Below are positions 44,385-52,183 of a DNA stretch of 64,000 bases, piece by piece. The notes below the pieces were generated by a model. That model did no database searches. It was given only the letters and a program-made list of their open reading frames with translations, and was not told the origin of the DNA. The position numbers and the translations under genes were made by a program. Where the stretch lies: positions 186,001 through 250,000 of the forward strand of contig NZ_JAZHFT010000001.1 of the NCBI RefSeq assembly GCF_036541425.1. The letters are read 5' to 3'. Origin of the DNA: Consotaella aegiceratis (GTDB lineage: Bacteria; Pseudomonadota; Alphaproteobacteria; Rhizobiales; Rhizobiaceae). Positions within the stretch are counted from its first letter, which is position 1. Each line of letters begins with the position of its first letter.

Positions 44385-45109
44385 GTGGTACCCCTACCGA
44401 TACGCCCGACGACAGCACGCTCGCGGCCGAATATGTTCTCGGCCTGCTGAGCGCGCCCGAGCGGCGGCGCGTCGAGCAGCGGCGCGACGGGGATCCTGTC
44501 CTCGCGGCCGAGATCCTCGCCTGGGAAGACCGGTTCGGCCGCCTGGGCGACGCCGTGCCTCCTGTCGCGCCGCCGGAAGGCACGTGGGCTGCGATCGCGG
44601 AGCAACTCCCCGCCCCGCGCCCGCAGCTCGCTCCGGCTCCCGTCGTCATCCGCTCCAGCGGCGCGAGATTCTGGAAATGGCTGAGCTTCGGATCGCTCGG
44701 CGTCGCGCTGGCGAGCCTCGTTCTGCTGGCGGTCGTCTTCCTGCAGATGCCCGAACCGGCCGCTCCGACGATCCTGCAGACGGCCGAGATCGAATCCGAC
44801 AACGGCACCGCGCTCTATACGGCGGTGATCGATCGCGGCGCCGGAACCGCGACGCTCGTGCCGGTGAATGCTCCTTTTGCCTCGGGCCAGGCGCTGGAGC
44901 TCTGGTTCATTCCCGAGGGCGGCGAGCCGGTCTCCATGGGCGTTCTGGCACCCGACGCGCCGCTTCGCATCGCTCTGCCGCAGGCGATCGCGTCGGCACC
45001 TTCCAACGCGGCGGCTGCGCTGGCGATCTCGATCGAGCCGCCCGGCGGTTCGCCCACCGGCGCGCCGACCGGGCCGGTCGTCGGCCAGGGGCCGATTCAA
45101 GCGGTCTAG
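44381..45109 (+). CDS. RskA-family anti-sigma factor
   Basis: A 242-residue membrane protein. The cytosolic N-terminal anti-sigma domain (about 1-75) has AAEYVLGLLSAPERRRVEQR and DRFGRLGDAV. One transmembrane helix lies near 99-118 (LSFGSLGVALASLVLLAVVF). A periplasmic RskA C-terminal domain follows, with ALELWFIPEGGEPVSMGVL. It should hold the sigma factor inactive until a signal triggers proteolysis. It overlaps the sigma gene by 4 bp (ATGA). The Zn-finger histidine/cysteine set of other anti-sigma classes is absent, as is usual for RskA. Confidence 0.9.
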   Translation: MSGTPTDTPDDSTLAAEYVLGLLSAPERRRVEQRRDGDPVLAAEILAWEDRFGRLGDAVPPVAPPEGTWAAIAEQLPAPRPQLAPAPVVIRSSGARFWKWLSFGSLGVALASLVLLAVVFLQMPEPAAPTILQTAEIESDNGTALYTAVIDRGAGTATLVPVNAPFASGQALELWFIPEGGEPVSMGVLAPDAPLRIALPQAIASAPSNAAAALAISIEPPGGSPTGAPTGPVVGQGPIQAV

Positions 45110-45179
45110 CGGGCGCTGCGCTCTTGCAGCCTCGGCGTGGCGGCGCTAGCAAGCAGGCGACCGCAATGGAGAGATCGCC

Positions 45180-46280
45180 ATGACCCGCACGCTTCTGCTT
45201 CTTCCCGGTGACGGCATCGGCCCGGAGGTGATGGCCGAGGTCGAAAAGCTGATCCCGCTCCTGAACGAGCGCGGCGCCGGGCTCGAGATCGAGCGGGGCC
45301 TGGTCGGCGGGGCCGCCTACGATGCCCATGGACAGGCGATCTCCGAGGCCGACATGGCGCTGGCGCTCAAGGCGGATGCCGTTCTGATGGCGGCCGTCGG
45401 CGGACCGAAATGGGCCGACGTGCCCTATGAGATGCGTCCGGAAGCCGGCTTGTTGCGCCTGCGCAAGGATCTCGGCCTGTTCGCCAATCTGCGCCCCGCC
45501 ATCTGCTATCCGGCGCTGGCCGAATCCTCGTCGCTGAAGCGCGAGCTGGTCGACGGCCTCGATATCCTGATCGTGCGCGAACTGACCGGCGGCGTCTATT
45601 TCGGCGAGCCGAAGGAGATCGTCGATCTCGGCAACGGACAGAAGCGCGGCATCGACACCCAGGTCTACGAGACCTATGAAATCGAGCGCATCGCCCGCGT
45701 CGCCTTCGATCTCGCCAGGACGCGGCGCCAGACCGTCACCTCGATGGAAAAGCGCAACGTCATGTTGACCGGCGTCCTGTGGAACGAGGTGGTGAGCCGC
45801 ATCCACCGCGACGAATACGCCGACGTCGCGCTCGACCACATGCTGGCCGATGCCGGCGGCATGCAGATCGTGCGCCGGCCCAAACAGTTCGACGTCATCC
45901 TGACCGACAATCTTTTCGGCGACATCCTCTCCGACATTGCGGCGATGCTGACCGGCTCCCTCGGCATGCTGCCGTCGGCCTCGCTCGGCGCGGTGGACCC
46001 GACGACGAAGACCCGCAAGGCGCTCTATGAGCCCGTGCACGGCTCGGCGCCCGACATCGCCGGCCGCGGCGTCGCCAACCCGATCGCGATGATCGCCTCG
46101 CTGGCCATGTGCCTGCGCTATTCCTTCGCGATGGTCGAGGAGGCCGACCGGCTCGAGGCGGCGATCGCCGAGGTTCTCGAAAGCGGCCTGCGCACCGCGG
46201 ACATCGCGGCCGGCGGACCGGCCGTCTCGACCGCCGAAATGGGTGACGCCGTCGCCAAAGCCTACGCCCGCCGCTTTTAG
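45180..46280 (+). CDS. leuB: 3-isopropylmalate dehydrogenase
   Basis: A 366-residue NAD-dependent enzyme of leucine biosynthesis, oxidising 3-isopropylmalate to 2-isopropyl-4-methyl-3-oxosuccinate. Landmarks are LLPGDGIGPEVMAEV at the N-terminus, GPKWADVPYEMRPE, LRKDLGLFANLRP, the substrate-binding IVRELTGGVYFGEP, TDNLFGDILSDIA, and YEPVHGSAPDIAG. Full length, with no missing residues in the core motifs. It lies downstream of leuD in the same orientation but 8.3 kb away with unrelated genes between. A strong hairpin follows the stop. Confidence 0.97.
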   Translation: MTRTLLLLPGDGIGPEVMAEVEKLIPLLNERGAGLEIERGLVGGAAYDAHGQAISEADMALALKADAVLMAAVGGPKWADVPYEMRPEAGLLRLRKDLGLFANLRPAICYPALAESSSLKRELVDGLDILIVRELTGGVYFGEPKEIVDLGNGQKRGIDTQVYETYEIERIARVAFDLARTRRQTVTSMEKRNVMLTGVLWNEVVSRIHRDEYADVALDHMLADAGGMQIVRRPKQFDVILTDNLFGDILSDIAAMLTGSLGMLPSASLGAVDPTTKTRKALYEPVHGSAPDIAGRGVANPIAMIASLAMCLRYSFAMVEEADRLEAAIAEVLESGLRTADIAAGGPAVSTAEMGDAVAKAYARRF

Positions 46281-46310
46281 GCGACGGGCGTCTGAAGCAT
46301 CGTTCCTGAC

Positions 46311-46329
46311 GAGCCGGCCACGCCGGCTC
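46311..46329. terminator. Hairpin between leuB and the repeat-protein gene
   Basis: GAGCCGGC, CAC, GCCGGCTC forms a perfect 8-bp stem with a 3-base loop between two convergent genes, 30 bp past the leuB stop and 5 bp before the opposing stop. A short AT-rich run follows on the plus strand. It probably ends transcripts from both sides. Confidence 0.65.
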
Positions 46330-46334
46330 CGGGA

Positions 46335-47597
46335 TTATTTGTCTTCGTTGTCGTCCTCGGACGCGAACTGTGCGAGCAGCGCTGCCGGGTCGAAATCGTC
46401 CGCCTCATCATCATCCGCCGCCGCGGCCAGGAGCGAAGCCGGGTCGAAGTCTGCGTCCTCTTCGGCTTCCTCAGCCCCGTCGGAGCCGGCGTCCAGCAGA
46501 GACGACGGGTCGAACGCGGTATCGTCGTCGAAGCTCACGTCCCCGTCGAGCACCGATGAGAGGTCGACGTCCTCCGCCTCCTCGTCGGCCTCGACGTCGT
46601 CAGCGGCATCGGCCAGCAGCAACGCGGGATCGAAGTCGGCGGCCTCGTCGTCTTCCGAGACCTCCGCCAGGAGCGAAGCCGGATCGAACTCGCCATCATC
46701 GTCGGAGCTCGCCGCCGCTTCGAACAGCGAGGATGGATCGAAATCCGCTTCGTCCTCCTCCGTCGCCTCGGACATCTCCTCGGCCAAGCCGCCATCGAGC
46801 AGCAACGAGGGATCGAAATCGGTGTCGCTCTCGAAGCTCACGTCACCGTCGAGCAGGGAGGAAGGATCAAACTCCTCTTCCTCGTCACTATCCTCCTCTC
46901 CGGCGGCATCGGCCAGCAGCGAGGCGGGATCGAAGTCGGGTTCGGTGTCGAAGCTGGCATCGCCTTCGAACAGCGATTGCGGATCGAACGCGTTCTCGTC
47001 TTCGGCCTCGTCGGCCTCTGCATCCAGCAGAGACGACGGATCGAACGCGGCATCGTCCTCGAAGCTCGCATCGGTGTTGAAGAGTAATGTTGGGTCGAAA
47101 TCCGCCTCCAGCTCGAAATCCGCCTCCACCGCATTCTCGTCGACCGCATCCTCGGGGTCCTCCTGGCGATAGGAGGGTAGATCGTCGAGGCCCGGCTGCA
47201 GCGGCGGCAGGATCTCCACCGAGACCCGACGATGCTCCGACGCGTCATCGAGGATCGTACGGTAGGCGCTCATCGCCATACCCCTGCCGACCATGAACCG
47301 GTCGCCCGGCTCCGGCAGCGGCAAGTCCGCCAGGAACAGGGAGTCGAAGCGCTGCTGTGGGTCCCGGCCCTCGGGGCGCGCCTTTCCGGGCGGCAGGATC
47401 GTGCCCGCCGGAGCCGGCGGAGCCCCGCCGTGCGGGTTGTCCTCCCCTATGGCCCGGCGAATACGCTCCGCCTCGGCATGGGCCCGCGAATGGGCCGCAT
47501 CACGCTGATCCTGCGATTGCTCGTCGTCTCTGCGCCGTTGCACCGCGCCGAGCAGTTCCGCCAAACGCGATTCACCAACCACGTTCTCGACTGCCAT
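46335..47597 (-). CDS. Highly acidic protein with about 13 FDPxSLL repeats
   Basis: A 420-residue protein I cannot assign to a family. Residues 1-60 are a charged, probably coiled-coil region (LAELLGAVQRRRDDEQSQDQ). A middle part has RFDSLFLADLPLPEPGDRF and MAMSAYRTILDD. From about residue 140 to the end, twelve units with core FDP-[ASTQ]-[SAL]-L-[LF], plus one degenerate copy (VDLSSVL), recur every 17-25 residues, separated by Asp/Glu/Ala-rich linkers. The whole tail is very acidic. No signal peptide or membrane helix. AGGAGGT precedes the ATG. A scaffold or multivalent-binding role is a guess. It is divergent from a ferritin-like stress gene. Confidence 0.85.
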   Translation of the reverse strand: MAVENVVGESRLAELLGAVQRRRDDEQSQDQRDAAHSRAHAEAERIRRAIGEDNPHGGAPPAPAGTILPPGKARPEGRDPQQRFDSLFLADLPLPEPGDRFMVGRGMAMSAYRTILDDASEHRRVSVEILPPLQPGLDDLPSYRQEDPEDAVDENAVEADFELEADFDPTLLFNTDASFEDDAAFDPSSLLDAEADEAEDENAFDPQSLFEGDASFDTEPDFDPASLLADAAGEEDSDEEEEFDPSSLLDGDVSFESDTDFDPSLLLDGGLAEEMSEATEEDEADFDPSSLFEAAASSDDDGEFDPASLLAEVSEDDEAADFDPALLLADAADDVEADEEAEDVDLSSVLDGDVSFDDDTAFDPSSLLDAGSDGAEEAEEDADFDPASLLAAAADDDEADDFDPAALLAQFASEDDNEDK

Positions 47598-47659
47598 ACA
47601 GACACCTCCTGACCGTAGCCGAAGGATAGGCGGAAGGCACCTAACTCGCGTCTGCCGCA

Positions 47660-47745
47660 ATGCCGACAATTCGAACGATCGGCCCATGCCGTGACAAGCT
47701 GGTGAAAAGAGCGCTAGCGGGATGCCGACAATTCGAGCGATCGGC
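47660..47745. repeat. Two 24-bp near-identical direct repeats, possible operator
   Basis: The sequence from 47660 (ATGCCGACAATTCGAACGAT, then CGGC) recurs at 47722-47745 with one change (A to G). The start-to-start distance is 62 bp, close to six helical turns. Each copy is an imperfect palindrome (GCCGA ... TCGGC around TTCGAA or TTCGAG), as expected of a dimeric regulator site. Position between two divergent genes supports a regulatory role; no protein is known to bind. Confidence 0.6.
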
Positions 47746-47850
47746 AGCGCCGCGCATCGCCTGATGCGACCGTCGATCGGTCCGCGATGCGGCCCCCGAC
47801 CGGTCGAGCCGGCGTCCCGTTCCCGGCTAATCGCTTGCACCGGCCGAGGC

Positions 47851-47875
47851 GGAACCGGGACGCATGCGCGGGGTT
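47851..47875 (+). promoter_or_regulatory. EcfG-like general stress promoter
   Basis: GGAAC (47851-47855), 17 bases, GTT (47873-47875) fits the alphaproteobacterial EcfG consensus GGAAC-N16-17-cGTT. It lies about 50 bp before the ferritin-like gene start. Ferritin-like small proteins are frequent members of the general stress regulon. Confidence 0.6.
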
Positions 47876-47926
47876 CATCAGCTTAGCGAAGCAAACCCCG
47901 AAGAATGGAAGGAAAGGGACAGGATC

Positions 47927-48388
47927 ATGGCGACGAAAATCGGGACGGAGTCGGACTTCGGCGAGCTGGTGCAGAACCTGCTCACCCTGGAGCATGATGC
48001 GATCGCCGCCTACGAGTCGACGATCGAACGCCTGGACAGCGCCATCTACAAGGATCAGGTGAGCGAGTTCAAAAGCGACCATATGCGCCACGTCGTGGAA
48101 CTGACCGCGCTGGCGCAGCGTCTCGGCGTCGAGCCGCCCACCGAGGGCGACCTGAAGCAGTATCTGACGACCGGCAAGGTGGCGCTCGCCTCCATGATGG
48201 GCGAGCAGAACATCATGAAGGCCATGGCGACCAACGAGGACGACACCGTCGCGGCCTACGAGAATGCCTCGACGAACACCGTGGCAGACGCCGCGGCGAT
48301 CGACGTCTTCAAGAAGGCGCTCACCGACGAGCACAAGCACCGCGCCTGGTTCAAGCAGGAATCGCATTCGCACACGGCGCGCGAATAG
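47927..48388 (+). CDS. Ferritin-like (DUF2383-type) four-helix protein
   Basis: A 153-residue all-helical protein with a ferritin-like fold. The pattern LVQNLLTLEHDAIAAYESTIERL starts helix 1 and DDTVAAYENAS lies in helix 3, with carboxylate and histidine positions (E, H) at typical places: LEHDA, DHMRH, DEHKHR. Length and pattern match the DUF2383-like proteins often found among stress-induced genes of alphaproteobacteria. The ATG at 47927 follows GGAAGGAAAGGG. A GGAAC-N17-GTT promoter upstream suggests EcfG control. Biochemical activity is not known. Confidence 0.8.
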   Translation: MATKIGTESDFGELVQNLLTLEHDAIAAYESTIERLDSAIYKDQVSEFKSDHMRHVVELTALAQRLGVEPPTEGDLKQYLTTGKVALASMMGEQNIMKAMATNEDDTVAAYENASTNTVADAAAIDVFKKALTDEHKHRAWFKQESHSHTARE

Positions 48389-48539
48389 GCGAGCTGCGTC
48401 CGGGCGGGCTATGAGTGGCGGGTGTCCAAGCCGGACGTCCGCCATTTTCGACGGTTCCGCCTTCGGTACACCGTCCTCCTGACAGGCCGCAGGACCGGCA
48501 CGCGGCATTTTGCAGCGCTCCTTTTCCGGAACGCGCCGT

Positions 48540-48568
48540 TTGACTTTTTCGTGTCCCCGCCGCATAGA
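48540..48568 (+). promoter_or_regulatory. Probable asd promoter
   Basis: TTGACT (48540-48545), 17-bp spacer, CATAGA (48563-48568). The -35 matches the sigma-70 consensus at 5 of 6 positions. The start site would give a leader of about 125 bases that contains the hairpin at 48619. Confidence 0.5.
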
Positions 48569-48618
48569 ACGGCGCATGTTCACGCGCTTCTCGACGAAAA
48601 CGACGACCTGACCCGCGT

Positions 48619-48645
48619 CCACCCCGCTTGTCTCCCCCGGGGTGG
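48619..48645 (+). promoter_or_regulatory. Hairpin in the asd 5' leader
   Basis: CCACCCCG (48619-48626) pairs perfectly with CGGGGTGG (48638-48645) around an 11-base loop, about 55 bp before the asd start. It may affect mRNA stability or act as an attenuation element. No known riboswitch was recognised. Confidence 0.4.
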
Positions 48646-48698
48646 GACGACGAGCGTGTGTCAAGGTCCAGTCGGGGAGCTGAGGACGGGGTTTCCAA

Positions 48699-49730
48699 AT
48701 GGGTTACAAGATCGCTGTTGCCGGGGCGACCGGCAATGTCGGCCGTGAAATGCTCTCCATCCTGGAGGAGCGCGGCTTTCCGGCCGACGAGGTGGTGGCG
48801 CTCGCGTCGCGCCGCAGCCAGGGCAAGGAGGTCTCTTTCGGCGACAAGACGCTGAAGGTGAAGGCGCTCGAGAGCTACGACTTTTCCGATACCGACATCT
48901 GCGTCATGTCGGCCGGCGGCTCGGTCTCCAAGGAGTGGGCCCCGAAGATCGGCGCGCAGGGCTGCGTCGTCATCGACAATTCGTCGGCCTGGCGCTACGA
49001 CCAGGACGTGCCGCTGATCGTGCCGGAGGTGAACGCCGACGCCGTCGTGGGCTTCACCAAGAAGAACATCATCGCCAACCCGAACTGCTCCACGGCGCAG
49101 CTCGTGGTGGCGCTGAAGCCGCTGCACGAGGCGGCGACGATCAAGCGCGTCGTGGTCTCGACCTATCAGTCGGTGTCCGGTGCCGGCAAGGAAGCCATGG
49201 ACGAGCTCTTCGAGCAGAGCCGCGCGGTCTTCGTCGCCGATCCGATCGAGGCCAAGAAGTTCACCAAGCGTATCGCCTTCAACGTCATCCCCCATATCGA
49301 CGTCTTCATGGAAGACGGCTCGACCAAGGAGGAGTGGAAGGTGATGGCCGAGACCAAGAAGATCCTCGATCCGAAGATCAAGGTCACCTGCACCGCCGTG
49401 CGCGTGCCGGTCTTCATCAGCCACGGCGAGGCCGTCAACATCGAGTTCGAAAAGCCGATCACGGCCGACGAGGCGCGCGAGATCCTGCGCGAGGCGCCAG
49501 GCTGTCTGGTCGTCGACAAGCGCGAGAACGGCGGCTACGTCACGCCCTACGAGGCGGCCGGCGAGGACGCGACCTATATCAGCCGCATCCGCGAGGACCA
49601 GACGATCGACAACGGCCTGTCCATGTGGGTCGTCTCGGACAATCTGCGCAAGGGCGCGGCGCTCAACACCGTCCAGATCGCCGAGCTGCTGGTCAATCGC
49701 GGGCTGCTCAAGGGCCGCAAGGCGGCCTGA
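48699..49730 (+). CDS. asd: Aspartate-semialdehyde dehydrogenase
   Basis: A 343-residue NADPH enzyme that reduces aspartyl phosphate to aspartate semialdehyde, feeding lysine/diaminopimelate, threonine, methionine and isoleucine synthesis. NADP-binding GATGNVG is at 9-15, the catalytic cysteine is C130 in ANPNCSTAQLV, and the substrate-binding region includes SAGKE-type YQSVSGAGKEAMDEL and HGEAVNIEFEKPI. Full length. The ATG gives the standard MGYKIAVAGATGNVG start. It appears monocistronic, with a hairpin after the stop (49759-49776). Confidence 0.97.
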   Translation: MGYKIAVAGATGNVGREMLSILEERGFPADEVVALASRRSQGKEVSFGDKTLKVKALESYDFSDTDICVMSAGGSVSKEWAPKIGAQGCVVIDNSSAWRYDQDVPLIVPEVNADAVVGFTKKNIIANPNCSTAQLVVALKPLHEAATIKRVVVSTYQSVSGAGKEAMDELFEQSRAVFVADPIEAKKFTKRIAFNVIPHIDVFMEDGSTKEEWKVMAETKKILDPKIKVTCTAVRVPVFISHGEAVNIEFEKPITADEAREILREAPGCLVVDKRENGGYVTPYEAAGEDATYISRIREDQTIDNGLSMWVVSDNLRKGAALNTVQIAELLVNRGLLKGRKAA

Positions 49731-49758
49731 GGCGACTGGCATTCGTCATCGCCGATTC

Positions 49759-49776
49759 GGCGCCCGCAAGGGCGCC
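49759..49776 (+). terminator. GNRA-loop hairpin after asd
   Basis: GGCGCCC, GCAA, GGGCGCC is a perfect 7-bp stem closed by a stable GCAA tetraloop, 28 bp after the asd stop. No T-run follows. Confidence 0.5.
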
Positions 49777-49938
49777 GGACGCTATTCGCCCAGCGCAAAG
49801 ACATCGGCGGTCGGCCGAATGAAGACCGCTGAGTGTCGAATCTCCTCGGCTGAGAGGCACTCCTCTCTAGGGCTGAATCGTTGTCCAATGCGAGAAACGA
49901 TTGCCAGCCGCCGATATCCACGCGACAGGAGGTTTCCG

Positions 49939-50709
49939 ATGCACCGTGGGGGAACGACGATCGCCATCGACGGCGTGCGTCTGTACGTTCAGCAATGCGG
50001 AGATCCTTGGGGTCGTCCCGTGCTGTTCCTGCATGGCGGGGCAGGCAGCCTCGACGACTGGGACCCGCTGATCGAACGGTTTTCCCACTATCGCTGCATC
50101 CTGCTCGACAGCCGGGGCCACGGCGCATCGACACGTACGCAGCAGCCGTTAAGCTATCCGCGTCTCGCCTCTGATACCGAAGCGGTGATCGCAGCGCTCG
50201 AACCGAAACGTCCGATCATCGTCGGGCACAGCGACGGCGGCATCACCGGGATCCATGTCGCCGCCCGCGACAGAATCGAGTTGGCCGGGCTCATCACCAT
50301 CGCTGCCCATGGCGACGCGCCGGGCGAAGAAATCATGCGCGAAATCTACCAACCACTGACAGCCGCGCTTTGGCGAGCCCGCTTTCCCGAGATGGTCGCG
50401 GCTTACGAGCGGCTGAATCCCAACGCCGACTTCGACGCTTTCTTCGAGTGGTTGGTCGCAATGTGGCGCGATACTTCTGCCGGCAACTACCCCGGCGAGC
50501 GGACCGACGACATCCGCTGCCCGGCCCTCGTTATCGGTGGAGACGCCGATCATCTGGTTCCGCGCGAGGAAACGGTCGCGCTCGCGGGCCGAATCGACGG
50601 AGCGGCACTGGGGCTGGTGCCAATGGGCAGCCATGTGCCGCACTGGGATTGCCCCGACTTCGTCGGCGGATGGATCGAGGGCTTCATCGAGGGACTGGCG
50701 CCGGGGTAA
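49939..50709 (+). CDS. Alpha/beta hydrolase
   Basis: A 256-residue cytosolic hydrolase of the alpha/beta fold. The oxyanion-hole HGGAGSLDDW is at about 32-41. The nucleophile elbow is GHSDG with Ser98, the acid lies in GGDADHLVP and the histidine in GSHVPHWD. The arrangement is typical of 3-oxoadipate enol-lactonase-like or esterase-like members; the substrate cannot be told. The ATG at 49939 follows AGGAGG; the longer open frame upstream is not supported. Single gene, unlinked to a pathway. Confidence 0.85.
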   Translation: MHRGGTTIAIDGVRLYVQQCGDPWGRPVLFLHGGAGSLDDWDPLIERFSHYRCILLDSRGHGASTRTQQPLSYPRLASDTEAVIAALEPKRPIIVGHSDGGITGIHVAARDRIELAGLITIAAHGDAPGEEIMREIYQPLTAALWRARFPEMVAAYERLNPNADFDAFFEWLVAMWRDTSAGNYPGERTDDIRCPALVIGGDADHLVPREETVALAGRIDGAALGLVPMGSHVPHWDCPDFVGGWIEGFIEGLAPG

Positions 50710-50868
50710 CCCGCCACGGCCGCGAGCGACCGAGGCCGCCTCACATTCGCTCTCGGTTCAGCGTGACAGTTGGCACATTTTCCTGGTCGGTTCCGGCACG
50801 TCTATCCACCACTCGATCTGGCCGCTCAGCCACACGCGGCTGCGCTGGGCGCATCCTGCTTTTCGCCG

Positions 50869-51162
50869 TCAGCAGCACTCCACTTCGAGCTTGTGCAGGA
50901 TCGCCAGGCCCTCTTCGTCCTCGTGCTCCTCGAACAGTTCGGTCATGGTGGAAACGGCGGCGCAGAGGAGGCAGAGCTCGTCGGCCTGACGGTTCGCCGC
51001 ATCCTGCGCCTTTTCGAGTTTCGCCTTGAACTGCTCCCAATAGGCGTTCGATTTTTCCGGGTCCTCGATGTGCATCAGCACGCGCTCGATCACGGCGCGA
51101 GCATTGGCGTCGCAATCGATGCCCTTGAACGAGACATAGCGGTCGGGCGGTGAATTTTCCAA
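50869..51162 (-). CDS. cowN: CowN, nitrogen-fixation sustaining protein
   Basis: A 97-residue protein with the CowN signature: PDRYVSFKGIDCDANAR at the N-terminus and LFEEHEDEEGLAILHKLE-ECC at the C-terminus (the terminal double cysteine is typical). CowN was shown to let diazotrophs such as Rhodobacter and Gluconacetobacter fix nitrogen in the presence of carbon monoxide, by protecting nitrogenase. No nif or vnf gene occurs in this window, so the organism is probably a diazotroph or descends from one. It is divergent from the OmpA gene. Its family identity is strong by motif. Confidence 0.88.
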   Translation of the reverse strand: MENSPPDRYVSFKGIDCDANARAVIERVLMHIEDPEKSNAYWEQFKAKLEKAQDAANRQADELCLLCAAVSTMTELFEEHEDEEGLAILHKLEVECC

Positions 51163-51224
51163 AAGATCAACCTTTGCAAGGATGTGGCGGCGCCGGCAGG
51201 CGAGACTTGCGCGAAGTCGACCGC

Positions 51225-51246
51225 ATCATGGTGCAATCATGGTGCA
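51225..51246. repeat. Perfect 11-bp tandem repeat between cowN and the OmpA-like gene
   Basis: ATCATGGTGCA occurs twice in immediate succession (51225-51235 and 51236-51246). The spacing of one helical turn would place two protein copies on one face of the DNA. It lies about 63 bp upstream of cowN (minus) and 180 bp upstream of the OmpA-like gene (plus). Confidence 0.6.
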
Positions 51247-51426
51247 ATGCAACATGAAATTGGACGGCGACTCTTCGGCCCGGCGAGCGGAAGGCAGGGT
51301 GGACCCGCGGCAGGCGACCGGGACCGGAAATCGCCTCAATCCGGCCAATTGTGGCCTTTATCCGCTCATACGAATCAACTAACGGCCAAGCTGAAGGGCC
51401 GACGACCAAAGGGCTGGATTGAAAGC

Positions 51427-52089
51427 ATGAAGAAGATCGCGCTTGCTCTTGCGCTGTCCGCTGCGTTAGCGGGCTGCACCACCGATCCCTATACCGGCGA
51501 GCAGAAGCTCTCCAACACGGCGGGCGGCGCCGGCATCGGCGCCGGCGTCGGCGCGCTGGGCGGCTATCTCGTCGGCCGGGCGACGGGTCAGGACGCGGGC
51601 AAGGCCGCGCTGGTCGGCGCCGGCATCGGCGCCATCGGCGGCGCCGGCATCGGCGCCTACATGGACAACCAGGAGGCCGAGCTGCGCCGCCAGCTCCAGG
51701 GCACCGGCGTCTCGGTCACGCGCGTCGGCGACCGCATCATCCTCAACATGCCGTCCAACATCACCTTCCCGACCGACGGCGACAGCATCCGGCCGGAATT
51801 CTATCCGACGCTGAATTCGGTGGCGATCGTGCTGCGCAAGTTCGACAAGACCATCGTCGACGTCGCCGGCCACACCGACAGCCAGGGTTCCGACGCCTAC
51901 AATTTCGCCCTGTCGCAGCGCCGCGCCTCGTCGGTCGCGCAGTACCTGACCGGCCAGGGCCTGAACCCGCAGCGCTTCAACGTCCAGGGCTTCGGCGAGA
52001 GCCAGCCGATCGCCGACAACGGGTCCGAGGCCGGCCGCGCCCAGAACCGCCGCGTCGAGATCGCGATCTCGCCGCTGCAGGCGGGCTGA
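51427..52089 (+). CDS. OmpA-family lipoprotein, YiaD-like
   Basis: A 220-residue outer-membrane lipoprotein. The signal ends at lipobox Cys17 (LAGC). A glycine-zipper region covers about 30-80 (GAGIGAGVGALGGYLVG; GAGIGAIGGAGIGAYMD). The OmpA peptidoglycan-binding domain covers about 110-218, with the TDSQGSDAYNFALSQRRA motif and NRRVEIAI. Such proteins tether the outer membrane to the wall. The ATG at 51427 gives a clean signal peptide; the longer frame has none. Two hairpins follow the stop. Confidence 0.93.
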   Translation: MKKIALALALSAALAGCTTDPYTGEQKLSNTAGGAGIGAGVGALGGYLVGRATGQDAGKAALVGAGIGAIGGAGIGAYMDNQEAELRRQLQGTGVSVTRVGDRIILNMPSNITFPTDGDSIRPEFYPTLNSVAIVLRKFDKTIVDVAGHTDSQGSDAYNFALSQRRASSVAQYLTGQGLNPQRFNVQGFGESQPIADNGSEAGRAQNRRVEIAISPLQAG

Positions 52090-52105
52090 GTCCCGATCGC
52101 GACGG

Positions 52106-52128
52106 GGCCCGGTCGCGCCGGCCGGGCC
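52106..52128 (+). terminator. First hairpin after the OmpA-like gene
   Basis: GGCCCGG (52106-52112) pairs with CCGGGCC (52122-52128) across a 9-base loop, followed by TTTC. It is 17 bp past the stop. Confidence 0.55.
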
Positions 52129-52150
52129 TTTCGCTCGAAGGAATTGCAAG

Positions 52151-52183
52151 AAGGCCCGGTCGGCTGTCAGCCTGCCGGGCCTT
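52151..52183 (+). terminator. Second hairpin after the OmpA-like gene
   Basis: AAGGCCCGG (52151-52159) pairs with CCGGGCCTT (52175-52183) across a 15-base loop, followed by ATT. With the first hairpin it shares GGCCCGGTCG, suggesting local duplication. A good transcription stop between convergent genes. Confidence 0.65.

Larger units (their letters stand above)
47598..47926. other. Divergent control region of the repeat-protein and ferritin-like genes
   Basis: No gene was found in these 329 bases. They contain two 24-bp direct repeats differing at one position (47660-47683 and 47722-47745) and an EcfG-like promoter (47851-47875) reading towards the ferritin-like gene. Confidence 0.6.
48389..48698. 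other. Intergenic leader region of asd
   Basis: No gene is seen in these 310 bases. They hold a promoter-like pair and a strong hairpin, listed separately, upstream of the asd start. Confidence 0.5.

Noticed and set aside
46243..47172. A Ser-rich plus-strand frame over the acidic repeat gene
   Set aside because: The Ser/Ala repeats are the reverse complement of the Asp/Glu codons of the FDP-repeat protein, which has the ribosome site and relative elsewhere in the window.
51163..51200. A sigma-54 promoter for cowN
   Set aside because: On the minus strand CCGCCAC-ATCC-TTGCA has the -12 GC but lacks the essential GG at -24.
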